A stretch of DNA of 64,000 bases. Origin: Candidatus Aminicenantota bacterium (GTDB taxonomy: Bacteria > Acidobacteriota > Aminicenantia > S016-38). The stretch lies in the NCBI GenBank assembly GCA_027068075.1, contig JAMOUJ010000006.1, forward strand, positions 282,706-346,705. Reading direction: 5' to 3'. The first letter of the stretch is position 1. Each line of letters opens with the position of its first letter. Below, one piece after another: positions 8,529 through 16,693 of this stretch. A program made the translations under genes and the position numbers. The notes below the pieces were generated by a model. The model saw nothing but the letters and a program-made list of their open reading frames with translations, was not told the DNA's origin and did not search any database.

Positions 8529-10688
8529 TTACTTCACAATTTCCAGTTCTTCAAGAATTCTTTTAGCGCCCTGGAATTTGTCGGTGATGAAGAGAACATA
8601 CCTGGCGTCCACGGAGATGGATCTGGTGATGGGAGGCCAGAAGTAGTAGTCGCTTACCACGCTTTCCAGGTTGCCGTCAAACAGCAGGCCCACCAGTTCG
8701 CCCCTTCCGTTGAGCACCGGGGAGCCGGAATTTCCTCCGGTGGTGTCGTGGGTGGTTAGAAAGTCCACGGGGACATCCTTGAGTTCTGGGTCTTCGTAGG
8801 GGCCGAAATCCCTGTTTTCCCAGAGTTTTTTGAGTTTTTCAGGAACGATGAAGGGCTCCTTCCCCGTTTCCTTTTCCATCACTCCCCGGAGGGTGGTCTG
8901 GGGAAGGTAGCGGACGGCATCCCTGGGAGAATATCCCTTGACGGTTCCGTAGGTGAGCCTCAGGGTTCCGTTGGCGTCAGGATACATGAACTCACCTCCG
9001 AAGACCTCCTTCCAGAGGGCGTAATATCTGGGGAGGAATTCCAGGGATTTTCCTGAGAGCACCTTACTTTGCTTTTCCATGGCATCTATCTCAGGGAGAA
9101 GTTCCAGGGCCAGTTTGATGAAGGGATCCTGGCACTTCAGAATTTTGCCGTAGGGCGCATTGAACAGGGCCAGCCTCGTTTTAAGATCTCCCAGTTTTGT
9201 CTTGCCGTAGAGTTCGTCCAGGAAGGCCTCTATGTTCTTTTCGGAAAAATCGCCGTGCAGGGCCCTTTCTATGGCCTTTAACCTGTACTTTTCAGGAACC
9301 TTTCCCTGATAAAGGAGAAAGTATTTTAACACCTGCCTGTCCGTCCAGGGTTCATAGGCCATGTCCACCATCTTCAGCCTGATGATGTGGTTCTCCCTGT
9401 CGCGGTCCATGTAGCCCGGTTTACGGTCTATGTCCTTTTTGAGCCTTTCCCTGGTCCAGTAAACTATTTCCAGGGCTGAAGAGAGAAGTCTGGAGCCGTA
9501 GGGAAACCATCCGGAGTAAAAGGCCTTCATGGTAAGAGCCTTCCACTCCTTGAAAAATTCCCTGTAGCGGGGAAACACATCGGAGTATTTGGCCTGGAGA
9601 GAGGGGGAAGAGGCTATGGCATTGAGAATTTTCTCCTCCTGCTTTTTCTTTTTCTCCACCACTTTAAGTCTCTTGAAGCCATCCAGTTGTCCCTTCCAGT
9701 TCTTGACGGCGTTGTTGAGTCCCTTAAGAATCCCGGCGTTTTTGAGTTCCGCCAGTTTGCTTCTTTTGGAACCCTCTTCCAGGATTTTTATCCATCCCTC
9801 CAGGAACTTGATCCTCTGTGGATAGTATTCCTTTTCCATAAATTCAGCGTAAAAACTGGGCATGTATCTCTGGGTGGCCCCGGGATATCCCAGGATGAAC
9901 ATGAAGTCTCCGGGGTTTATGTTGCGGGCGGAGACCTTCAAATAAACCGTGGGATGGTAGGGCACATTGTTGGGGGAGTATTCCGCGGGTTTCCCGTCGG
10001 GGCCAACATAGGCCCTCAGAAAGGAGAAGTCCCCCGTGTGCCTGGGCCACATCCAGTTGTCAATTTCCCCGCCGTAATTACCTATGCTGGAAGGGGGAAC
10101 ATAAACTATTCTTATGTCCTTCAGTTCAAGATAGGTAAAAAGGTAATAGTTCTGGCCTCCGTAAAAACTGCGGATAACGCAACGGTACCCAGGTTTTTCC
10201 TTTTTCTTAATGATTTTTTTCCGGTTCTTTTCCAGTTTCATGTACCTCTTATAGGGATCCTTTATCTTCATAACCCCCTTCAGCACATCCCTGGTAACAT
10301 CCTCCATTTTCAGGAGGACCAGGGCCTTGTAGCCCGGAGCCGGGATTTCCTCCGTTAGGTTTCCGGCCAGAAAGCCCTTTCTGATAAGGTCTATTCCCTT
10401 TTTGGCGCTCTGGCGCTGAATGGCCCCAAAGGCCACATGATGATTGGTTACGATCAGCCCGTTGGGGGAAACGAAGGAGCCGGTCCCCCCCATCAGGTTT
10501 ACCACTGCCTGGGAAAGGGACGGTCCTCCCTGCCTCCATATGTCCTGGGGAGAAAGTTCAAGCCCCATGGACTTCATCCTTTGATACAGGGCAGGGGTTA
10601 TTTTCTGGGGCAGGAACATACCCTCCTCGGAGAGAAGGGAAAAGACCAGTACCACCAGGGCGAGAAGGAAAATGAGAATTTTTTTCAT
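8529..10688 (-). CDS. S46-family dipeptidyl peptidase (DPP7/DPP11 type)
   Basis: A 719-residue exported serine peptidase that removes dipeptides from the N-terminus of peptides in the periplasm. The chosen start (MKKILIFLLALVVLV) has AAGGAGGG just upstream and begins a good signal peptide; a longer frame to 10787 has no support. The chymotrypsin-like motifs of S46 are visible: the histidine in TNHHVAFG and the nucleophile in TGGNSGSPV near the C-terminus. The helical insert between them is rich in Lys/Arg/Glu, as in the family. With the S41, M14 and S9 enzymes in this window it points to peptide feeding. A possible -10 (TAAAAT) lies at 10723-10718 on the minus strand. Confidence 0.92.
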   Translation of the reverse strand: MKKILIFLLALVVLVFSLLSEEGMFLPQKITPALYQRMKSMGLELSPQDIWRQGGPSLSQAVVNLMGGTGSFVSPNGLIVTNHHVAFGAIQRQSAKKGIDLIRKGFLAGNLTEEIPAPGYKALVLLKMEDVTRDVLKGVMKIKDPYKRYMKLEKNRKKIIKKKEKPGYRCVIRSFYGGQNYYLFTYLELKDIRIVYVPPSSIGNYGGEIDNWMWPRHTGDFSFLRAYVGPDGKPAEYSPNNVPYHPTVYLKVSARNINPGDFMFILGYPGATQRYMPSFYAEFMEKEYYPQRIKFLEGWIKILEEGSKRSKLAELKNAGILKGLNNAVKNWKGQLDGFKRLKVVEKKKKQEEKILNAIASSPSLQAKYSDVFPRYREFFKEWKALTMKAFYSGWFPYGSRLLSSALEIVYWTRERLKKDIDRKPGYMDRDRENHIIRLKMVDMAYEPWTDRQVLKYFLLYQGKVPEKYRLKAIERALHGDFSEKNIEAFLDELYGKTKLGDLKTRLALFNAPYGKILKCQDPFIKLALELLPEIDAMEKQSKVLSGKSLEFLPRYYALWKEVFGGEFMYPDANGTLRLTYGTVKGYSPRDAVRYLPQTTLRGVMEKETGKEPFIVPEKLKKLWENRDFGPYEDPELKDVPVDFLTTHDTTGGNSGSPVLNGRGELVGLLFDGNLESVVSDYYFWPPITRSISVDARYVLFITDKFQGAKRILEELEIVK

Positions 10689-10750
10689 ACCACCCTCCTT
10701 AAAGTTTTCACATGGAAATTTTACGATAAAAGAGAGAGAAAGTTCAGAGA

Positions 10751-10785
10751 ATAAAAAAAAGCCCCACCCTGCGGGAGGGCGGGGC
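10751..10785 (-). terminator. rho-independent terminator of pilA
   Basis: On the minus strand a GC-rich 10-bp stem (10785-10776 with 10770-10761, one G-U pair, 5-base loop) is followed by eight T residues. It lies 20 bases after the pilin stop codon. Confidence 0.85.
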
Positions 10786-10805
10786 AAAGAGGGTTATGGA
10801 TAAGC

Positions 10806-11279
10806 TTACTGCTTAGTTCTGGGTCCGCAAACCAACTGACCGTTGGAGAAAACGAGTTCCCTGTTGAACTCGTCCAGGGTGGTGGGAGGATCGTAGAGGG
10901 TGAAGTTGGCTCCTATGGCGCAGTCACAAATGTCTCCGCAGGTTCCGTTCTTTCCGCCGGAGCCGACGATGTAGTCGCCGGTCTGATCGTCGTGCTGATA
11001 CACGAATTCGTGTCCCCAGGCGTCTATGGTCTTGAGGGCCTGAATGTAGAATCCGCTGTTGCGGGTGAGTTCGTTGAGGTCGCTGGGAGGATTGTTGTTG
11101 TCCAGCCTGAACTCCTCAATGGCAGTAGCGATGTTCCTCAGGTCAGCCATGGTGGATTTCTGCTTGGATTTCTGAATTGCCACCATAAGGTTGGGAATCA
11201 AAATGGCAGCCAGTATTCCTATAATGGCCACCACGATGAGTAACTCAATCAGGGTAAATCCCTTTTGTCTTTTTCTCAT
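10806..11279 (-). CDS. pilA: major type IV pilin (PilA/GspG-like)
   Basis: A 157-residue prepilin. The class III signal is RQKG/FTLIELLIVVAIIGILAA: cleavage after G7, F8 methylated, E12 being Glu5 of the mature pilin, then the hydrophobic N-terminal helix. The globular domain contains several cysteines (CGDICDC and a late C) that could form disulfides. The short length and the ALKTIDAWGHEFVYQ region resemble GspG-like pseudopilins and the short pilins of Acidobacteria or Geobacter, so the split between pilus and type II secretion is not absolute. A strong AAGGAGG precedes the ATG. It has its own sigma-54 promoter and terminator; pilB-T-C-S-R lie 5 kb away. Confidence 0.88.
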   Translation of the reverse strand: MRKRQKGFTLIELLIVVAIIGILAAILIPNLMVAIQKSKQKSTMADLRNIATAIEEFRLDNNNPPSDLNELTRNSGFYIQALKTIDAWGHEFVYQHDDQTGDYIVGSGGKNGTCGDICDCAIGANFTLYDPPTTLDEFNRELVFSNGQLVCGPRTKQ

Positions 11280-11314
11280 CGTTTACCTCCTTAAATTTTT
11301 CTCGCCTTATTTGA

Positions 11315-11331
11315 TGCAAGAAGCGTGCCAA
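11315..11331 (-). promoter_or_regulatory. sigma-54 promoter of pilA
   Basis: On the minus strand the sequence reads TTGGCACGCTTCTTGCA, a near-perfect -24/-12 element (GG-N10-GC, GG at 11329-11328, GC at 11317-11316). Transcription should start near 11304, about 25 bases before the pilA start codon. Confidence 0.9.
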
Positions 11332-11337
11332 ATTTAT

Positions 11338-11356
11338 CCCCCTTGTTAAAAGGGGA
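11338..11356. repeat. short inverted repeat between waaF and the pilA promoter
   Basis: CCCCTT (11339-11344) and AAGGGG (11350-11355) form a 6-bp stem with a 5-base loop. On the minus strand it follows waaF but has no T-run, so it is at best a weak terminator; it could also shape the DNA between enhancer and promoter. Confidence 0.4.
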
Positions 11357-11368
11357 TGTTTTCCCGGG

Positions 11369-11405
11369 AGACAAAATTTTTCACCCCTTTTGACAAAATT
11401 TGTCA
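11369..11405. promoter_or_regulatory. tandem dyads, likely PilR enhancer sites
   Basis: TGACAAAATTTGTCA (11391-11405) is a perfect 15-bp palindrome. AGACAAAATTTTTCA (11369-11383) is a copy with two changes. Their centres are 22 bp apart, about two helical turns, and lie about 47 and 69 bp upstream of the -24 element. They carry TGTC cores like known PilR sites. The outer dyad covers the stop codon of waaF. Confidence 0.65.
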
Positions 11406-12239
11406 CAGGAGGTCCAGGAGTTTTTCCAGAACCTCCTGAACCGTAATTTCCCTGATGTTCTTCCGCCGTATAATGTTCTCCCGCTGGTTCCAGGGAGCGG
11501 TGAGTTCCGGGTGGGTGACACCGCCGAAAAGGGAGAGGACCGTAGTGCCCAGGGCATCTGCCAGGTGAATGGGTCCGGTATCGTTTCCGCAGACAATTTT
11601 TGCCCGGGCCAGGATGTCCTTTAGGTCCAGAATGGAGGGGGTGGAGTAGGGTAGGTTATCGGAGGCTTCCTGGAGCAGTTCCTTTTCCTTGGGGGAACCC
11701 ACATACAGGACGGAGCGTCTTTTTTCCCTGAGGGCCTTTCCCAATTCCCGGTATTTTTCCGGGGGCCATCTTTTGGACGCCTTGGAGCCGCCCGGGATCA
11801 GGACCACATCAATTTCCTTTTCTTGCGAGGGAGGGGTGAGTCTCACTTCGGGTTTCAGTTCCCTTCCCGTGAGGTATTCCGCCAGACGGAGGTATTGAAG
11901 GACCTGGTGCTTCCTTTCCCAGGGCACCCTGTCGGTTAGCAGGGGGCCCCTCATGTCCCGGGAATATCCCACCCTTCTTCGGACTCCGCAAAGCGTAAAG
12001 TTCAGGGCGGAGGAAAAGGAGTTGGGCAAAAGTAGGCCTGTCTCTTTGACCGGGGGGCACGAGAAAATGTGGCGGAAGGGGTAAACCCCTTGATAAAAGT
12101 CTTCCCCGTAGAAAAGTTCCCCCAGCCAGGGTTTTCCCAGGAGGTAAACCTTGAAATCCTTGGATAAGGCCCGGAGGGCTCCCACGGCCATGACCGAGTC
12201 CCCCAGCCAGTTGGGCATTCTTACGATAATTTCCTTCAT
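11403..12239 (-). CDS. waaF: lipopolysaccharide heptosyltransferase-like GT9 glycosyltransferase
   Basis: A 278-residue family-9 glycosyltransferase that adds ADP-activated heptose to the LPS inner core at the cytoplasmic face of the inner membrane. GT9 signs: IIVRMPNWLGDSVMAVGALRAL at the N-terminus, VVLIPGGSKASKRWPPEKY in the middle, and CGNDTGPIHLADALGT...SLFGG (donor site) near the C-terminus. It is somewhat shorter than WaaF of E. coli, and heptosyltransferase II versus another position cannot be decided. It diverges from waaA with only 22 bases between the start codons, and has no Shine-Dalgarno sequence. Confidence 0.82.
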   Translation of the reverse strand: MKEIIVRMPNWLGDSVMAVGALRALSKDFKVYLLGKPWLGELFYGEDFYQGVYPFRHIFSCPPVKETGLLLPNSFSSALNFTLCGVRRRVGYSRDMRGPLLTDRVPWERKHQVLQYLRLAEYLTGRELKPEVRLTPPSQEKEIDVVLIPGGSKASKRWPPEKYRELGKALREKRRSVLYVGSPKEKELLQEASDNLPYSTPSILDLKDILARAKIVCGNDTGPIHLADALGTTVLSLFGGVTHPELTAPWNQRENIIRRKNIREITVQEVLEKLLDLL

Positions 12240-12261
12240 GTGAATATGTTAAAATTTTTCC
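12240..12261. promoter_or_regulatory. 22-base divergent promoter region of waaF and waaA
   Basis: Two back-to-back -10 boxes fit in this gap. TAACAT on the minus strand (12251-12246) is 6 bases before the waaF ATG. TAAAAT on the plus strand (12250-12255) is 6 bases before the waaA GTG. The boxes overlap, so both genes are probably leaderless and may compete for polymerase. The -35 boxes would fall inside the opposite coding regions and are weak. Confidence 0.5.
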
Positions 12262-13473
12262 GTGCTTTTGGAAATAATTACATACCTGCTGTCTCCCTTC
12301 CCCCTGTTCTATTTCTACGCCGCCAGCAGGTTAAGGGGGAGGGAGTTTGAGGTTAGGGGTAAACTCAGGCCTCCGGAACTTCCCCCTGCAGATAAAAGGC
12401 GCCTGTGGTTTCACGGGGTTTCCGTGGGGGAAGTTTTGTCCCTGGTTCCCCTGGTGAGGGAGTTGTCCTCCCGGGGTTTTGACGCCGTGGTATCCACCAC
12501 CACCTCCACCGGTTACCGGGTGGCTAAAAAAAAATTCCCTGACCTTCCCGTCTTTTACTTTCCCCTGGACCTTCCCCATGTGGTGGAGAAATTCCTGGAT
12601 GCGGTTCAACCCCATGGGGTCGTCATAGCGGAGACGGAACTGTGGCCCAATTTTATAAAAAGAACTTCTAAGAGGGGAATCCCATTGTTCCTGGTGAACG
12701 GCAGGATTTCCTCCAGGAGTTTTCGCTGGTACAAGAGGATTAAACCTCTGATGAGGGAGATTCTCTCCTCCTTCCACTGCATATGCGTTCAAAACGAGGA
12801 GTATCGGCGGCGGTTTCTTCAGATGGGGGCTCCCCGGGAGAAGGTCCTGGTCACCGGAAACATGAAGGCCGATTTTGAGATAGATTCCCATCCTTCCGTG
12901 AAAATAGAGGGAGCCTACATGGTGGCGGGGAGCACCATGGACCGGGAGGAGGACCTCTTCGTTCTGGAGGCCTTCAAGGCCTTTAGAGGTCGGGGAAAAC
13001 TGGTTATAGCCCCCCGTCATCCTGAAAGGGCGGAGGAGACCCTGGCCGCCGCCCGGGAAACGGGTTTCAGGGTTTTAAGGCGAAGTGGATGGAAGGGGGA
13101 GCAGGGCTGGGAGGTTATGGTCCTGGACACCATGGGAGAACTCGCCGGGCTCTACAACGGAGCCCTGCTCTCAGTAATAGGGGGGAGCATAAAACCCTTC
13201 GGAGGCCACAACCTTCTGGAGCCGGCTTATTTTTCCACCCCCATCGCCTTCGGTCCCCACATGGAGAATTTCTTTGACCTGGCCCAGCAGTTTCTGGAGG
13301 AAGGGGCGGCCCTGATGTTCAAAACCCGGGAGGAACTGTCCCGAATTATGGGAAGGGCCCTTTCCGGGGAACTTCGGTCTTCGGGAAAAAAGGCCAGGTC
13401 CGTCCTGGATAAACTCAGAGGAGCCGTAGAGAAAAATGCCTCGCTCATATCATCCTCCTTTGAAACTCCTTAG
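12262..13473 (+). CDS. waaA: 3-deoxy-D-manno-octulosonic acid (Kdo) transferase
   Basis: A 403-residue inner-membrane-anchored transferase that adds Kdo from CMP-Kdo to lipid A precursor. An N-terminal hydrophobic anchor (about residues 3-20) is followed by the WaaA motif WFHGVSVGEV, the catalytic region IAETELWPNF, VNGRISSRSF, and in the C-terminal donor domain VAGSTMDREED, IAPRHPER and GGHNLLEPAYFSTPIAFGPH. The length is typical. The start is GTG with no Shine-Dalgarno sequence. The next gene, lpxK, overlaps its end by 38 bases, so lipid A and core assembly genes are coupled. Confidence 0.95.
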   Translation: MLLEIITYLLSPFPLFYFYAASRLRGREFEVRGKLRPPELPPADKRRLWFHGVSVGEVLSLVPLVRELSSRGFDAVVSTTTSTGYRVAKKKFPDLPVFYFPLDLPHVVEKFLDAVQPHGVVIAETELWPNFIKRTSKRGIPLFLVNGRISSRSFRWYKRIKPLMREILSSFHCICVQNEEYRRRFLQMGAPREKVLVTGNMKADFEIDSHPSVKIEGAYMVAGSTMDREEDLFVLEAFKAFRGRGKLVIAPRHPERAEETLAAARETGFRVLRRSGWKGEQGWEVMVLDTMGELAGLYNGALLSVIGGSIKPFGGHNLLEPAYFSTPIAFGPHMENFFDLAQQFLEEGAALMFKTREELSRIMGRALSGELRSSGKKARSVLDKLRGAVEKNASLISSSFETP

Positions 13474-14335
13474 CCCCCTGGTTTTCGTGTACCGCTGGGG
13501 GGTCTTCTTCAGGCGGTTTCTGGTGAAGGGGAAGATTCCACCCCTCCCGGTAATTTCCGTGGGGAACATAGCCTTTGGGGGAACGGGAAAAACGCCGGTG
13601 GTCATACATCTGGCGCGACTTTTTTCCGGGGCAGGGCTAAGGGTGGGGGTGGGGACCCGTGGATTTAAGGGGAAGGGACGGGGAACCAGGGTTTACCCGC
13701 CGAACCAGGAAGTTTCCCCGCAGGAGGCGGGGGATGAGGCCGCCGTGTTGAGGGAAAACCTCCCCGAACTCTGGATTTTCGTGGGCAGAAGGCGGGAGGA
13801 ACTTGCCCGGCGGGCTGAGAGGGAAGGTCTTGACCTTCTGATCCTGGACGACGGGTTTCAGTATCTTGGACTGAAGAAAATAGAGGTGGTGCTGCATTCT
13901 CCAGAAATCAAAGGTTATTATTTAAGGGAGGCGGAAAGGGCCCTGAACTTCGCCCATCTGGTTCTGGTGCCCCCGGGGCATAGTTTTCCCGGCGCACATC
14001 ATTACAGGCTTTTCCCCCTGGATGTTCCCCGGGAGGAGGTCTTCGCCTTCTGCGGGATAGGAAGACCGGAGAGGTTCGTTTCCCTTTTCCCCAGGCTCAA
14101 ACAGGCCCTGGTCTTTCCCGATCACCACACCTATTCCTCCGGGGACCTTGAGAGAATTTACGAACTCAGCGGAGGTCTTCCCATATACACCACAGAAAAG
14201 GACCTGGTGAAGATAAGGACTCTGCCCAACTTCCGGGGAGGGATTCGTGCGGTGAAGTGGAGGGCGGAGGTGGACCAGGAGGCGGTGGAAGAACTGAAGG
14301 AACTCTTGAAATCCTGGCCTTCCGTCCTAAAATAA
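13436..14335 (+). CDS. lpxK: tetraacyldisaccharide 4'-kinase
   Basis: A 299-residue membrane-associated kinase that phosphorylates the 4' position of the lipid A disaccharide. The P-loop is NIAFGGTGKTP, followed by the Walker-B-like LILDDGFQYLGL and the late element YTTEKDLVKI, all characteristic of LpxK. It overlaps waaA by 38 bases in another frame, and the following hydrolase gene begins 5 bases after its stop. Heptose and Kdo transferases next door complete a small LPS cluster. Confidence 0.93.
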   Translation: MPRSYHPPLKLLSPLVFVYRWGVFFRRFLVKGKIPPLPVISVGNIAFGGTGKTPVVIHLARLFSGAGLRVGVGTRGFKGKGRGTRVYPPNQEVSPQEAGDEAAVLRENLPELWIFVGRRREELARRAEREGLDLLILDDGFQYLGLKKIEVVLHSPEIKGYYLREAERALNFAHLVLVPPGHSFPGAHHYRLFPLDVPREEVFAFCGIGRPERFVSLFPRLKQALVFPDHHTYSSGDLERIYELSGGLPIYTTEKDLVKIRTLPNFRGGIRAVKWRAEVDQEAVEELKELLKSWPSVLK

Positions 14336-14340
14336 AAACT

Positions 14341-14967
14341 ATGAAACCAAAAATCCTGGGGAATCTTCGGTGGCTGGGCCACGCAAGTTTTCTACTGAGG
14401 GCAGGGGAAAAGAACATATACTTTGATCCCTACGGCATAAAGGAGGGATTGCCTAAGGCGGACCTTATACTCATTACCCATCCCCATTTTGACCACCTTT
14501 CCCCGGAGGACATCGCCCGGGTGTGGAGGAAGGGAAGCGTGGTGGTGATCCCGGAAACTGCATCCTCCGGACTTTCCTATCAGAACCACATATCCATAAG
14601 GCCCGGAGAGGAGGTTAGTGTGGGAGAATTCAGGATAAGGGCTCTGCCCGCCTACAATGTGGACAAGGCCTTTCACCCCAGGGAAAAAAACTGGGTGGGT
14701 TACCTGGTGGAAACTCCCCTGGGAAGCGTTTACCACGCTGGAGATACGGATTTCATACCTGAAATGAGGGGATTGAAGGCCGATGTGGCCCTCCTGCCCG
14801 TGGGGGGAACCTACACCATGGACTGGAGAGAGGCAGCGGAGGCTGCCAGAGCCATGGAGATAGGGGCCGCCGTTCCCATGCACTGGGGCAGAGTGGTGGG
14901 ATCCCGCAGGGATGCAGAACTCTTCGCAGAGAATTTTCCCGCCGCAGAGATATTGGAGGAAGGATGA
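14341..14967 (+). CDS. metallo-beta-lactamase-fold hydrolase (UlaG-like)
   Basis: A 208-residue cytoplasmic MBL-fold protein. Motifs: LGHASFLL near the N-terminus, the zinc site THPHFDH, HAGDTDF, and a late PMHWG. This set matches the UlaG/RNase Z-like branch annotated as 'MBL fold metal-dependent hydrolase'; the substrate is unknown. The start ATG at 14341 is 5 bases after lpxK; a longer in-frame start inside lpxK is less likely. Its stop overlaps the RNase PH start (ATGA). Confidence 0.85.
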   Translation: MKPKILGNLRWLGHASFLLRAGEKNIYFDPYGIKEGLPKADLILITHPHFDHLSPEDIARVWRKGSVVVIPETASSGLSYQNHISIRPGEEVSVGEFRIRALPAYNVDKAFHPREKNWVGYLVETPLGSVYHAGDTDFIPEMRGLKADVALLPVGGTYTMDWREAAEAARAMEIGAAVPMHWGRVVGSRRDAELFAENFPAAEILEEG

Positions 14968-15680
14968 GGAGAAAAAGGCCCTGGAACGCTCTGAGGGAAA
15001 TAAGTGTTCAGCCCGACTACCTGAAATACGCCGAGGGCTCTGCCTTGGTAAGATGGGGCGACAACATAGTGATAGTGGCGGCTTCGGTGGAGGATAGGGT
15101 TCCCGCCTGGCTGAAGGGGAGTGGTAAGGGCTGGGTTACCGCCGAATACAACATGCTTCCCCGCTCCACGGACAAGAGAAAACTCAGGGAAGGACGGGAA
15201 TCCAGGGTCTCGGGCAGGAGTCACGAGATACAGAGGCTGATAGGAAGGTCCCTGAGGGCGGTCATAGACCTGGAGATGCTGGGGGAGAGGACCGTAACCG
15301 TGGATTGCGATGTGATTCAGGCGGACGGGGGGACCAGGATGGCCAGTCTCCTGGGGGGAGTGGTGGCCGTTTATTCGGCCTTTAAGAAAATGGTTTACGA
15401 AAATCAGTTGTTTGATAACCCCATGAAGGAACTCATAGCGGGGGTGAGCCTGGGAATCGTGGACGATCAACTCCTGGTGGATTTGGACTACGAGGAGGAC
15501 TCCAGGGCTTATCTTGACCTCAACTTGGTGGCCACGGAGAAGGGGGAACTGGTGGAGGTTCAGGGAACCGGCGAAGGGGGGAGTTTTTCCAAGAAGGTCC
15601 TCATGGAAATGGTGGATGTGGGGGTGGAAAAGGCCCTGGAAATCGTGAAATTGGAAAGGGAGGTTCTGGGAATACCATGA
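14964..15680 (+). CDS. rph: ribonuclease PH
   Basis: A 238-residue phosphorolytic 3'-5' exoribonuclease that trims tRNA 3' ends. Family signs: the VIVAASVEDRVP strand, TAEYNMLPRST, the phosphate-binding region GRSHEIQRLIGRSLRAV, DCDVIQADGGTRMAS, and VDLDYEEDS. The length is typical. It overlaps both neighbours by 4 bases, so it belongs to the waaA-lpxK-MBL-rph-PorV transcription unit. Confidence 0.95.
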   Translation: MRRKRPWNALREISVQPDYLKYAEGSALVRWGDNIVIVAASVEDRVPAWLKGSGKGWVTAEYNMLPRSTDKRKLREGRESRVSGRSHEIQRLIGRSLRAVIDLEMLGERTVTVDCDVIQADGGTRMASLLGGVVAVYSAFKKMVYENQLFDNPMKELIAGVSLGIVDDQLLVDLDYEEDSRAYLDLNLVATEKGELVEVQGTGEGGSFSKKVLMEMVDVGVEKALEIVKLEREVLGIP

Positions 15681-16657
15681 GGAAGGGATTTTTCGCTCTG
15701 CTCTTAGGACTTTTCCTGGTCTCTTCGGATTTCCAGTTTCCCATTCTGGATCCCATGGGCGTTGTCCCTGCCTCTGCCCTCACGGCCCTGTCCCAGGAGT
15801 CAGGGGTTTTTTACAACCCTGCCCTGGCCGCCTTCAATTTCCCATCGGTTCAGTATTCCCAGGGGTTTTACTCCATGGACTGTTCCGGCCTTTTTTCCGC
15901 TCTGGAAAAGAGCCGGGAATTGAAGGAAGATGAGTTAAAAGCGGCCAGCGATAAAGCCTCCTACGCCAGTTTCACCAGAAATGTTTACATAAGCGGAAAG
16001 GGTGGAGCCTTCGGATATGTTTTTTACAAAAACCTGAGCCTCACACCGGGGGAGGACCTTTCCAGCCTCCATTATTCCCTGCGGGAAAGGAAGGAAATTT
16101 TCTTTTCCAAGGCGTATTTCCTCAAGGCCAACAGGGTGTTCATGGGGATAACCACCAAGTATGTTTTCTACGAAGACCGGGAATTTACACTCCCCCTGGA
16201 GGACGAAAGAAATTACCTGCCAGGCCGGGAACTTCTGGACCTCCAGGAAGGGGAAGCCCTTAAGGGGAAAAAAATGGTTCTGAACCTGGGGCTCGCCGGT
16301 TTTTTGACACCGAAAATGGTAGCCTCCGTTTCCCTTATGGACATTCCCGTGGCAAAGGGTGAAAAGTTCACCCCGGAATACATCCTGGGAGCCCTTTCCT
16401 ACAAACTTTCCAATTCCTTCCGCCTTTCCGCCGGAGCAGACCTGACTTCCTATAAAACCAGATATTTCGTCTCTGGACTCTTTGACATAAGAATCTTAAG
16501 TTTCGGGTTCGGCCTCAGAAACTGGAACGGTGAGAGTTTCTACGGGCTGTACGGAGCCCTTCGGTACAGGAGGTTCAGTTTAAGGGCAGGATTGAATTTG
16601 AAGGAGGGAGAAAGGGCAGGATTTCTCATTTCCCTTGCCATAATAAATGCGTTTTAG
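15677..16657 (+). CDS. PorV/PorQ-like outer membrane protein
   Basis: A 326-residue exported protein. After a signal peptide (about 1-18) comes the PorV/PorQ-family opening, DPMGVVPASALTALSQESGVFYNPALAAF, where the family has 'ASALGGAYTAL..DASALYYNPAGLA'. The rest is amphipathic beta-strands ending in Phe, as in FadL-like barrels. Related proteins help type IX secretion in Bacteroidota, but no type IX genes are visible here, so that role cannot be assumed. It overlaps rph by 4 bases. The pil promoter lies across its end. Confidence 0.7.
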   Translation: MRKGFFALLLGLFLVSSDFQFPILDPMGVVPASALTALSQESGVFYNPALAAFNFPSVQYSQGFYSMDCSGLFSALEKSRELKEDELKAASDKASYASFTRNVYISGKGGAFGYVFYKNLSLTPGEDLSSLHYSLRERKEIFFSKAYFLKANRVFMGITTKYVFYEDREFTLPLEDERNYLPGRELLDLQEGEALKGKKMVLNLGLAGFLTPKMVASVSLMDIPVAKGEKFTPEYILGALSYKLSNSFRLSAGADLTSYKTRYFVSGLFDIRILSFGFGLRNWNGESFYGLYGALRYRRFSLRAGLNLKEGERAGFLISLAIINAF

Positions 16658-16664
16658 ATATAAT
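16635..16664 (+). promoter_or_regulatory. sigma-70 promoter of the pil operon
   Basis: TTGCCA (16635-16640), an 18-base spacer and TATAAT (16659-16664) sit across the end of the PorV-like gene. Transcription would start near 16671 and leave a short leader with AAGGAGA before pilB. Confidence 0.65.
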
Positions 16665-16693
16665 CGGAAAGAAATATTTTAAGGAGATAGAGA

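Noticed and set aside
10689-10787. Longer start for the S46 peptidase
   Set aside because: The extension covers the promoter and pilA terminator; the internal ATG has AAGGAGGG and a signal peptide.
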